Origin: Ignavibacteriales bacterium
Lineage (GTDB): Bacteria > Bacteroidota > Ignavibacteria > Ignavibacteriales > Ignavibacteriaceae
NCBI GenBank assembly: GCA_003538625.1
Contig: DPRR01000007.1
Span: forward strand, 124,001-188,000
Direction: 5' to 3'
Length of the DNA: 64,000 bases
Of this stretch, positions 57,205 through 64,000 are shown piece after piece. Made by a program: the position numbers and the translations under genes. Numbering within the stretch: position 1 is the first letter of the stretch; every line of letters begins with the position of its first letter. Under the pieces are notes generated by a model. It was given only the letters and a program-made list of their open reading frames with translations. It had not been told where the DNA came from and did not search any database.

Positions 57205-58287
57205 TTATCTTTTTACAAACGGCAGTTTTACAACATTTGCCGGAACTTCTTTTCCTCTTATCATAAAATTAATTTCAGAACCGATTTCACTGTATTTTGT
57301 TTCAACATAACCCAATGCAATTGGCTGATCAAGCATGGGGCTTACGGTTCCACTGGTTACGTTACCAATTTTAGTATTATTCACTGAAATGTCGTATCCA
57401 TGTCTCGGAAAGATTTTTTCCTCAGAAGTTATTGCAACAAGTTTTCTTTCAAGTCCTTTTTCTTTTGCTTTTAGTAAAGCATCCTTAGCAATAAAATCAG
57501 GTTTTGAAAGTTTTGTAATCCAGCCCAACCCGGCTTCTAAAGGATTTGTGGTTTGGTCAATATCATTTCCATAAAGACAGAAACCCATTTCTAATCTTAA
57601 AGAATCTCTTGCAGCTAATCCTACAGGTTGGATATCAAATTCTCTGCCGGCTTCAAATATTTTATTCCATAAATCTTCTGCAGTTTTATCATCTCCGGTA
57701 AAATAAAGCTCGTAACCAAGCTCGCCTGTATAGCCGGTTCTGGAAAATATCATATCAATACCAGCGATATTAATTTTTGTAAAATGATAATACTCTAAAC
57801 TTATTTTCGTGTCAGTAAGTTTTTGTAATGTTTTGAGTGAGTTCGGTCCTTGAACTGCAAGCAAAGAATATTCATCACTGCGATTAAATAATTCAACGCC
57901 AAATTTGTTATTCTTTTGCATCCAGGCAAAATCTTTTTCAATGTTGGATGCATTAATAACCAACAGAAATTCATCCTGTGCAATCCTGTAAACAAGCAGA
58001 TCATCAACAATACCACCGTCTTCATAACACATGGCGGAATATTGTACTCTTCCGGGAAAAAGTTTTGAAGCATCATTAACAGTTATGTGTTGAACAAAAT
58101 CGAGGGCTTTCTCTCCCTTTACAAAAACTTCACCCATATGTGATACATCAAAAACACCCACAGAATTTCTTACCGATTTATGTTCTGCAATAATTGATGA
58201 ATACTGAATAGGCATTTCATATCTGGCGAATTCAACAATTTTAGCACCTAATTTTTTATGAATATTATAGAATGCAGTGCGTTTCAT
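57205..58287 (-). CDS. gcvT: Glycine cleavage system aminomethyltransferase (T protein)
   Basis: Moves the methylene group from the H-protein-bound aminomethyl to tetrahydrofolate. 360 residues, normal length: FYNIHKKLGAKIVEFARYEMPIQYSSIIAEHKSVRNSVGVFDVSHMGEVFVKG opens with the DVSHMGE signature, IFSRTGYTGELGYELYF and VGLAARDSLRLEMGFCLYG follow, and the second domain ends in a barrel. GcvH and GcvP are not adjacent, so the system is scattered in this genome. It lies between the transaldolase and comB genes. Confidence 0.97.
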   Translation of the reverse strand: MKRTAFYNIHKKLGAKIVEFARYEMPIQYSSIIAEHKSVRNSVGVFDVSHMGEVFVKGEKALDFVQHITVNDASKLFPGRVQYSAMCYEDGGIVDDLLVYRIAQDEFLLVINASNIEKDFAWMQKNNKFGVELFNRSDEYSLLAVQGPNSLKTLQKLTDTKISLEYYHFTKINIAGIDMIFSRTGYTGELGYELYFTGDDKTAEDLWNKIFEAGREFDIQPVGLAARDSLRLEMGFCLYGNDIDQTTNPLEAGLGWITKLSKPDFIAKDALLKAKEKGLERKLVAITSEEKIFPRHGYDISVNNTKIGNVTSGTVSPMLDQPIALGYVETKYSEIGSEINFMIRGKEVPANVVKLPFVKR

Positions 58288-58312
58288 TTTTTATTCCGTA
58301 TATATTAATAAT

Positions 58313-58960
58313 TTATTTGTTTTCAGATTTTTTCCAATCACTTAAAAATTTTTCTAATCCAATATCCGTAAGAGGATGATTAAATAATTTATCTATTACA
58401 GAAAATGGCATTGTACAAACATCTGCACCCATTAATGCTGCTTCAACAAGATGCAATGGATGTCTGACGCTTGCAACCAGTACTTCGGTTTTATAATTAT
58501 AATTTTTGTAAATCTGCACGATTTGAGAAATCAACTCCATACCGTCCTGACTAATATCATCTAGCCGGCCAACAAACGGACTTATGTATGATGCGCCAGC
58601 TTTTGCAGCAAGCAATGCCTGTGATGCTGAAAAACAAAGTGTAACATTCGTATTAATATTTTCAGATTTTAATGTCCGGACAGCTTTCAATCCTTCTTTT
58701 ATTAAAGGAACTTTTACAACTATGTTCTTATGTATTTTAGAAAGTTCGTGAGCCTCTTTCAATATTCCGTCATAATCTGTAGAAACAACTTCGGCACTTA
58801 CGGGTCCATCCACAATAGCCAGAATTTCATCCAGCAATTTTCTAAAATCTTTTCCTTCTTTGGACACTAATGAAGGATTGGTAGTAACTCCATCAAGAAT
58901 ACCGAGAGCCGCAGCTTCTTTAATTTCATTTATGTTTGCAGTATCGATAAAAAATTTCAT
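58313..58960 (-). CDS. Transaldolase, small (TalC/FSA) type
   Basis: 215 residues of the short transaldolase / fructose-6-phosphate aldolase family. MKFFIDTANINEIKEAAALGILDGVTTNPSLV is the signature opening, the Schiff-base lysine is K83 in IVVKVPLI, and SPFVGRLDDI and EVLVASVRHPLHLVEAALMGADVCTMPF follow. It could be a true transaldolase of the pentose phosphate pathway or an aldolase; sequence does not clearly separate them, and family 4 (TalC) transaldolases of this length are common in this phylum. It starts 14 bases after rng. Confidence 0.92.
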   Translation of the reverse strand: MKFFIDTANINEIKEAAALGILDGVTTNPSLVSKEGKDFRKLLDEILAIVDGPVSAEVVSTDYDGILKEAHELSKIHKNIVVKVPLIKEGLKAVRTLKSENINTNVTLCFSASQALLAAKAGASYISPFVGRLDDISQDGMELISQIVQIYKNYNYKTEVLVASVRHPLHLVEAALMGADVCTMPFSVIDKLFNHPLTDIGLEKFLSDWKKSENK

Positions 58961-58974
58961 AACACAACTCCTTT

Positions 58975-60540
58975 TTACTTAAACTTTTCTGTTAAATCAG
59001 TGCCATTTTTCTTAGAGAAAAATCTAAACTTACCCATTGGTATGCTTGTATCTTCTTCTATACGTAATCTAACTAAATATTTTAATTGTATCCTTGTAAA
59101 CTTTTTGTCCTGTAATCTGGTTGCATCCGATGGATGACATTTTATTATTAAACTGAATTCACGTGAAAATCTTCTGAATCTCTTTAACCAGTCTTCAATA
59201 TCATAAACAAGATGTGATTCTTTGGTAATAAATCCCGAACCGCCGCAAACCGGGCAAGCTTCTTTCATCGCCTGCATAATGTTCTGGCGGATTCTTTGTC
59301 TTGTTATTTGTACCAATCCAAAATCGCTCATAGGGAGTACAGAAACTTTAGAACGATCTCTGCGGAATTCTTTTTTTAATTCGTCGTAAATCTTTTTTCT
59401 GTTCTTATCCTCTTCAAGATCTATAAAATCAATAACGATAATTCCGCCAATATCTCTTAATCGTAATTGTCTTGCAATTTCTCTTGATGCTTCAAGATCA
59501 GTTTTAAGTGAATTGAGTTCCTGCTCTTTGCTTTTTGCATAGCGCCCGCTGTTAACATCAATAACAACCATCGCTTCGGTATGTTCAATTATAAGATAAC
59601 CGCCGCTGGGCAATGGAACTTTTCTTCCCATAAGTGTATTGATTTGCGTTTCAATCTTAAATTCATCAAAGATGGAGGATGAAGATTTATACAACTCAAT
59701 CTTTTCTAAAAGATTTGGTTGTACTAACTGAACATAACCTTTAATCTGTTTATAAAGTTTTTTGGAATCGACAAACACTTTTGAAATATCAGGAGTCAGT
59801 AAATCGCGAATAACACTGTCTGTTGTACTTAAATCCTGGTGAACAATAGATGGAGGTTCTTCGCTTTTAGCTGTTGCCTCAATAGTCTTCCAGGTTTTTA
59901 CAAGATTGTTCAGATCTTCTTTAACAGCATCCTCCGCCTGATCTTTTGCAACTGTTCGAATAATTAAACCATAATTTGGGGGTAGAATTCCGCGTGCAAT
60001 ATTTCTTAATCTTCTTCGTTCTTTATAATCCGATATTTTTTTTGAAATACCAATTTTATTATCAAAAGGAAGAAGAACACAAAATCTTCCGGGTAAAGAA
60101 ACCGAAGATGTAACACGCACACCTTTATTATTAACGGGCTCTTTGGTTATTTGGACGAGTATTTCTTCGCCTTTGCGAAGTTTTGTAATAGATGGCTCCG
60201 GATAAGGTGCAACACCATTTCCGTTTGGTCGAATTGGTTTGGTAGAATCTTCATCATCTGAAACTTCAACATCAGAATCTTCTTCTCCAAGCATATCCTG
60301 AAACTGTTTAGTCCGATCACCAATATCTGAAAAGTGCAGGAATGCATCATGCTTCATTCCGATATCTATAAATGCGGCTCTTATTCCCGGAAGTACCCGG
60401 GCAACTCTTCCAAGATAAATATCCCCAACCATTCTCCTGTTTTCAGGATAGTCAACAAAAAAGTCGGCTAAATCTCCATCTTCCGTAATCGCAACACGCG
60501 TCTGGTTGGAAGATGAATTTATTATAATTTCTTTTATCAT
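58975..60540 (-). CDS. rng: Ribonuclease G/E family endoribonuclease
   Basis: 521 residues, the length of RNase G rather than E, without an E-type scaffold tail. The S1 domain (MVGDIYLGRVARVLPGIRAAFIDIGMKHDAFLHFSDI) carries an acidic insertion of about 40 residues (about 75-118, GEEDSDVEVSDDEDS...). The catalytic magnesium site is in AMVVIDVNSGRYAKS and GIIVIDFIDLEEDKNR, and CPVCGGSGFI is the zinc-link motif. It cuts 5'-monophosphorylated RNA and matures rRNA. It heads a transcript of about ten genes. Its leader, 60541-60720, includes a hairpin ATGAAAT-aaaac-ATTTCAT 18 bases before the start, and may be a control site. Confidence 0.93.
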   Translation of the reverse strand: MIKEIIINSSSNQTRVAITEDGDLADFFVDYPENRRMVGDIYLGRVARVLPGIRAAFIDIGMKHDAFLHFSDIGDRTKQFQDMLGEEDSDVEVSDDEDSTKPIRPNGNGVAPYPEPSITKLRKGEEILVQITKEPVNNKGVRVTSSVSLPGRFCVLLPFDNKIGISKKISDYKERRRLRNIARGILPPNYGLIIRTVAKDQAEDAVKEDLNNLVKTWKTIEATAKSEEPPSIVHQDLSTTDSVIRDLLTPDISKVFVDSKKLYKQIKGYVQLVQPNLLEKIELYKSSSSIFDEFKIETQINTLMGRKVPLPSGGYLIIEHTEAMVVIDVNSGRYAKSKEQELNSLKTDLEASREIARQLRLRDIGGIIVIDFIDLEEDKNRKKIYDELKKEFRRDRSKVSVLPMSDFGLVQITRQRIRQNIMQAMKEACPVCGGSGFITKESHLVYDIEDWLKRFRRFSREFSLIIKCHPSDATRLQDKKFTRIQLKYLVRLRIEEDTSIPMGKFRFFSKKNGTDLTEKFK

Positions 60541-60744
60541 AAATAAAAAACTCTTTGTATGAAATAAAACATTTCATTAATAAAAACTTTTGGAACTCTA
60601 AATTGAGCAAAGGAATGCCTTGCGTGCGGTAAAATGCTGTGCTGTCGTTTAACAGCAAAGTTTGAGTTGCGAAACTTCTAAAAAAATGTATTAATGCTAA
60701 CAGCATTAAAATCCTGTTTGAAAAATTTATTTAAATATCAACAA

Positions 60745-60816
60745 GTCATCCTTCGACTTCGCTCAGGATGACTGCAAATTCGAACGTGTCACACTGAGCG
60801 AAGTCGAAGTGTGACA
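60745..60816. repeat. Dispersed palindromic repeat (TCGACTTCGCTC type)
   Basis: Two hairpins: GTCATCCT...AGGATGAC around TCGACTTCGCTC (60745-60772), then GTCACACT...AGTGTGAC around GAGCGAAGTCGA (60788-60815). The two loops are complementary, so the whole is one large palindrome. Design as in the double-hairpin repeats at 97, 1449 and 17005, with a different core. Confidence 0.8.
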
Positions 60817-60838
60817 TTAAAAATTCATTCAATAAAAT

Positions 60839-60927
60839 TGTCATTGCGAACGAGTCTCCGAGTGAAGCAATCTGTATTATTTACTTGGCAGATTGCTTCT
60901 CCCGACAAGTCGGGATCGCAATTACAA
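60839..60927. repeat. Dispersed palindromic repeat next to the pnp stop
   Basis: TCATTGCGAA and GATCGCAATTA form the outer arms, GAAGCAATCTG and CAGATTGCTTC the inner ones, and CCCGAC-aag-TCGGGA makes a small extra hairpin near the right end. It ends 6 bases before the pnp stop, so on the minus strand it could serve as a terminator. The rest of the 392-base gap (60541-60932) shows no gene. Confidence 0.75.
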
Positions 60928-60932
60928 AAAAA

Positions 60933-63062
60933 TTAATTAGTCGGCTGCTCTGCTGTTGGATGATTTTTAGCTTCTTTTTCTGCAGCTTCAGTTAATAGTT
61001 TTCTTCTGCTTAATGAGAATTTACCGTTTTCAACTTTTAAAAGTTTAACTGTTATCTTATCACCAACTTTAAGATAGTCAGATACTTTATTAACTCTTTT
61101 ATTATCTATCTCAGAAATATGGAGTAGTCCTTCTTTGCCGGGAAGAATTTCTACAAACGCACCAAAGTCTGCAATCTTTGTAACAACACCATCATAAACT
61201 TCTCCAACTTCCGGAGTAGCAGTTAATTTTTTGATGTAGTCTTTTGCCTGTTGTGCATTTTCTTTATTTGGAGATGCAATGTGTATAGTTCCATCATCTT
61301 CAATATTTATGTTAACTCCAAATAATCTTTGCATACCCTGAATGGTTTTACCGCCGGGACCAATAATCAATCCAATTTGATCTGTTGCAACATTCATTGT
61401 AACTAATCTTGGAGCATAAGGCGATAAAACATCCTTTGGTTTGCTTATTGCTTCATTCATTTTACCAAGTATATGCAATCTTCCTTCTTTTGCCTGATGA
61501 AGTGATTTCTCCATGATTTCAAAAGAAATTCCCTGAATTTTAATATCCATCTGGAAGCCTGTTATACCATCACTGGTGCCTGCAACTTTAAAATCCATAT
61601 CACCAAGATGATCTTCATTTCCAAGTATATCCGTTAGGATTGCATAATCGTTGCCTTCTTTAACCAGCCCCATTGCAATTCCGGAAACTGCTTTGCTAAT
61701 CGGCACTCCTGCGTCCATCATTGCAAGCGAACCTGCGCAAACAGTTGCCATTGATGATGACCCGTTTGATTCAAGAATATCAGAAATTATTCTTACTGTG
61801 TAGGGAAATACTTCATCTGTAGGTAAAACTTGTTTTAATGATCTCTCTGCAAGATTACCATGCCCGATTTCTCTTCTTCCAACTCCGGTCATTCTGCCAA
61901 CTTCTCCAACGCTAAACGGTGGAAAGTTGTATTGCAGATAGAATTTTTTTGAGTATTCTGCCAGCAAACCATCAACCGTCTGTTCATCATCCTTTGTTCC
62001 AAGAGTGACGTTTGTTAAGCTTTGTGTTTCACCTCGTGTAAACAGAGCCGAACCATGTGTTCTTGGTAAATTTCCTAATTCAATTGTTATCGGGCGGACT
62101 TGGGTTGTATTTCTTCCATCGAGACGAATACCCTCTTTTAATATTCTTTCACGCATAAGATCTTTTTCCATATCGTGAAGAATTTCGCCTATAACTTTTT
62201 CCTGTTCAGGATATTTTTCCGCAAGTGCTTGTTTTACAAATTCAGAAAGCTCCTTGTTTTTTGCAGATCTTTCTTCTTTAGCAAGAATTGAATGAACGAT
62301 TTCTTTATATTTTGCTTCCGCTAACTCATAAACTTCTTTTTTAAGATTTGCATCAACTGTTTTTTCAGTAACAACCCATTTGGTTTTTCCTGCTTCTGTT
62401 CTTAATTGATTTTGAAGTTCAACAATTTTTTTAATTTCCTGCTGAGCGAATTTTAAAGCATCTAACAATTCCTGTTCACTTACTTCTTTGGATTCGCCTT
62501 CAACCATCATAATAGAATCTGAAGTTCCGGCAACAACCAGTTCGATATCGCTCAATTTAATCTGTTCATGTGTCGGGTTAACAACAAGTTCACCAGCAAC
62601 TCTACCAATTCTAATTTCTGCTATCGGACCATCAAAAGGGATATCAGAAATAGCAAGCGCAGCCGAAGCGCCGCAAGCTGCTAGTACATCCGGATCATTC
62701 TCTCCATCATAAGACATAACCATTGCAATAACCTGAGTTTCGTTTTTAAAACTTTCAGGAAACATTGGTCTGATGGGTCTATCGCATAATCTTGCGCTTA
62801 ATATTTCTTTTTCGGTTGGTCTTCCTTCACGTTTAATATAACCACCCGGAAATTTACCGGCAGCAGAAGTTTTTTCTCTATACTCAACCTGAAGTGGAAA
62901 ATAATCTAATCCTTCTTTAGCTTCGTTTGCTGCAACCGCAGTAACAAGCACCATTGTGTCACCGTATCGAACCATAACAGAGCCATTTGCCTGTTTTGCA
63001 TATCTTCCGGTTTCTATTGAAAATAATCTTCCGCCTAATTCAATTTCTTTCTTAACTAACAT
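60933..63062 (-). CDS. pnp: Polynucleotide phosphorylase
   Basis: 709 residues: two RNase PH domains (first with RPIRPMFPESF, second with RGETQSLTNVTLGT and FPPFSVGEVGRMTGVGRREIGHGNLAERSL), a KH domain (IGLIIGPGGKTIQGMQRLFGVNINIEDDGTI), and an S1 domain (GEVYDGVVTKIADFGAFVEILPGKEGLLHISEIDNKRV). It degrades RNA 3' to 5' by phosphorolysis, and with RNase G gives this window two RNA-decay enzymes facing the same direction. It follows rpsO by 9 bases, the usual order. Confidence 0.98.
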   Translation of the reverse strand: MLVKKEIELGGRLFSIETGRYAKQANGSVMVRYGDTMVLVTAVAANEAKEGLDYFPLQVEYREKTSAAGKFPGGYIKREGRPTEKEILSARLCDRPIRPMFPESFKNETQVIAMVMSYDGENDPDVLAACGASAALAISDIPFDGPIAEIRIGRVAGELVVNPTHEQIKLSDIELVVAGTSDSIMMVEGESKEVSEQELLDALKFAQQEIKKIVELQNQLRTEAGKTKWVVTEKTVDANLKKEVYELAEAKYKEIVHSILAKEERSAKNKELSEFVKQALAEKYPEQEKVIGEILHDMEKDLMRERILKEGIRLDGRNTTQVRPITIELGNLPRTHGSALFTRGETQSLTNVTLGTKDDEQTVDGLLAEYSKKFYLQYNFPPFSVGEVGRMTGVGRREIGHGNLAERSLKQVLPTDEVFPYTVRIISDILESNGSSSMATVCAGSLAMMDAGVPISKAVSGIAMGLVKEGNDYAILTDILGNEDHLGDMDFKVAGTSDGITGFQMDIKIQGISFEIMEKSLHQAKEGRLHILGKMNEAISKPKDVLSPYAPRLVTMNVATDQIGLIIGPGGKTIQGMQRLFGVNINIEDDGTIHIASPNKENAQQAKDYIKKLTATPEVGEVYDGVVTKIADFGAFVEILPGKEGLLHISEIDNKRVNKVSDYLKVGDKITVKLLKVENGKFSLSRRKLLTEAAEKEAKNHPTAEQPTN

Positions 63063-63071
63063 TATTATCCT

Positions 63072-63335
63072 TTACTTTCTTATGTTCAAATCTTTAATTA
63101 TTGCTCTATAACGTGCAATATCTACTTTTGTTAAATAATCGAGAAGTCTTCTTCTCTTACCAACCATCATCATCAATCCTCTTCTTGAGTGATGGTCTTT
63201 TTTGTGCACATCAAAATGTGATGTTAGATCATTAATTCTTTTTGTTATAAGTGCAATCTGTACTTCTGGTTTACCCGAATCTTTTTCGTCTTTTCCATAT
63301 TTTTTGACGATCTCGAGTTTTTCTTCTTTGGTCAT
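63072..63335 (-). CDS. rpsO: 30S ribosomal protein S15
   Basis: 87 residues (family 88-89). EVQIALITKRINDLTSHFDVHKKDHHSRRGLMMMVGKRRRLLDYL is the signature region that binds helices 20-22 of 16S rRNA and forms bridge B4 with 50S. In the order ribF-rpsO-pnp, as in most bacteria. S15 represses its own mRNA in E. coli; whether that applies here cannot be told. Confidence 0.97.
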   Translation of the reverse strand: MTKEEKLEIVKKYGKDEKDSGKPEVQIALITKRINDLTSHFDVHKKDHHSRRGLMMMVGKRRRLLDYLTKVDIARYRAIIKDLNIRK

Positions 63336-63386
63336 TTTATCTATCCTTTATTTATTTGTACGATATAATTCCAGTATTTACCGGAA

Positions 63387-64000
63387 TTAATTATTTAGTT
63401 CATTAAAAACTTTTAATCCGTTTTCTTTATCCTTATTCATTTGGCTGATTAAGTCATCTGCGGAATTAAATTTCTCTTCTCCGCGTAATCGTTCAACCAA
63501 TTCTAATGTTACAACTTCATCATAAATCTCACGATCAAAATTGTAAATGTAAACTTCCGTAACAATTTCGCCTTCATTATAAAAAGTTGGGCGCTTACCA
63601 ATACTTAAAAGTCCAATATGTTTTTCATTATTCAAAAAAACTCTAACAGCATAAATACCAATTGCGGGCAGAAGTTTTTCCTGCGATGATAATTTTATAT
63701 TTGCTGTTGGATAACCAAGCTCTCTTCCCCGTTTATCTCCGCCAATTACAGTTCCGCTAAAAGAATAATTTCTACCAAGTAAAGTGTTAGCCTTTTTAAG
63801 ATCACCATCAATCAAAGCGTTTCGTATTTTTGTACTACTAACAATCTCGTCGTTGATGTAAAAAGCATCAACAGTTGTAACTATAAAATTTTCTTTTGCC
63901 CCGATAATTTTTAAAAGATCAACATTACCGCTTCTGCCTTTTCCAAAGTGATGATCGTACCCCAAAACAATTTCACTTACTCCAATTCCATTTATGAGAT
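63387..64000 (-). CDS. ribF: Bifunctional riboflavin kinase / FMN adenylyltransferase RibF, 5' end cut by the window edge
   Basis: The frame stays open to the window edge (LINGIGVSEIVLGYDHHFGKGRSG) and begins outside, so this is the last ~204 of about 310 residues. The N-terminal part is the FMN adenylyltransferase domain with VLGYDHHFGKGRSG and SSTKIRNALIDGDLKKANTLLGRNYSF. The C-terminal part is the flavokinase, with GTVIGGDKRGRELGYPTANI and RPTFYNEGEIVTEVYIYNFDREIYDEVVTLELVERLRGEEKF. It makes FMN and FAD. TTG at 63965 is internal, not the start. Confidence 0.96.
   Translation of the reverse strand, partial: LINGIGVSEIVLGYDHHFGKGRSGNVDLLKIIGAKENFIVTTVDAFYINDEIVSSTKIRNALIDGDLKKANTLLGRNYSFSGTVIGGDKRGRELGYPTANIKLSSQEKLLPAIGIYAVRVFLNNEKHIGLLSIGKRPTFYNEGEIVTEVYIYNFDREIYDEVVTLELVERLRGEEKFNSADDLISQMNKDKENGLKVFNELNN

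Noticed and set aside
60541..60720. rng leader as a known riboswitch
   Set aside because: Two small hairpins are visible but no recognised riboswitch core; kept only as a remark under rng.
1..64000. tRNA, rRNA, CRISPR arrays
   Set aside because: Gaps were read for cloverleaf ends, GGTTCGA-type arms and spaced direct repeats; none found.

Overview
The window is AT-rich bacterial chromosome with dense, mostly operonic genes, three quarters of them on the minus strand. It most resembles the Ignavibacteria/Chlorobi side of the Bacteroidota. That placement is an inference from several features: a type IX secretion C-terminal signal (NYPNPFNPST) on a secreted YCF48-type repeat protein, the alternative GlmU-family protein (RPVYDLL...), a RodZ-like helix-turn-helix/DUF4115 protein, a class I FbaB aldolase, and the intergenic hairpin-pair repeats. 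I see no tRNA or rRNA gene, CRISPR array, prophage, transposase or replication origin.

Layout. 0-5 kb: [FeFe]-hydrogenase maturation GTPase HydF, the secreted 14-repeat protein, and a BrnTA-type toxin-antitoxin pair between two copies of a 108-bp repeat. 4.8-9.8 kb: a very large alpha-2-macroglobulin. 10-15 kb: small monocistronic genes (RlpA-like, FbaB aldolase, HAD phosphatase, methyltransferase, DUF423, a CcmE-like protein). 15-20 kb: uvrB, then queE / toxin-antitoxin / queD / truA (tRNA modification), and rpsT with a clear sigma-70-type promoter. 20-22 kb: a divergent GlmU-like protein and a small outer-membrane-type protein.

22-41 kb is a long minus-strand run. In transcription order it holds an alternative GlmU, RsmB, a RodZ-like protein, LigA, a GT9-like half protein, a STAS protein, two sodium:solute symporters, a Cof-type HAD, a PgpH-type 7TM-HD protein, XerD, a lipoprotein, an MsbA-like ABC exporter and an O-antigen-ligase-family protein. 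The last carries about 300 extra residues that look like a beta-propeller inside its periplasmic loop, and this is the most unusual protein in the window.

41-50 kb: an unrecognised lipoprotein, a Phd/ParE toxin-antitoxin pair beside a relic of an RND-pump 3' end, the intact RND pump with its adaptor, then L31, an anti-sigma-like protein, an ECF sigma factor and HolA. 50-60.5 kb: a minus-strand envelope and metabolism operon (rng, transaldolase, gcvT, comB, ftsK, lolA, a flippase-like protein, an outer-membrane protein, uppP, cyclophilin). 61-64 kb: ribF (cut by the window edge), rpsO and pnp, the usual bacterial order.

Almost every larger gap holds dispersed palindromic repeats. Three toxin-antitoxin modules lie within 40 kb, and two of them sit next to duplicated sequence. 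Together these suggest that gaps between operons are where this genome changes fastest.
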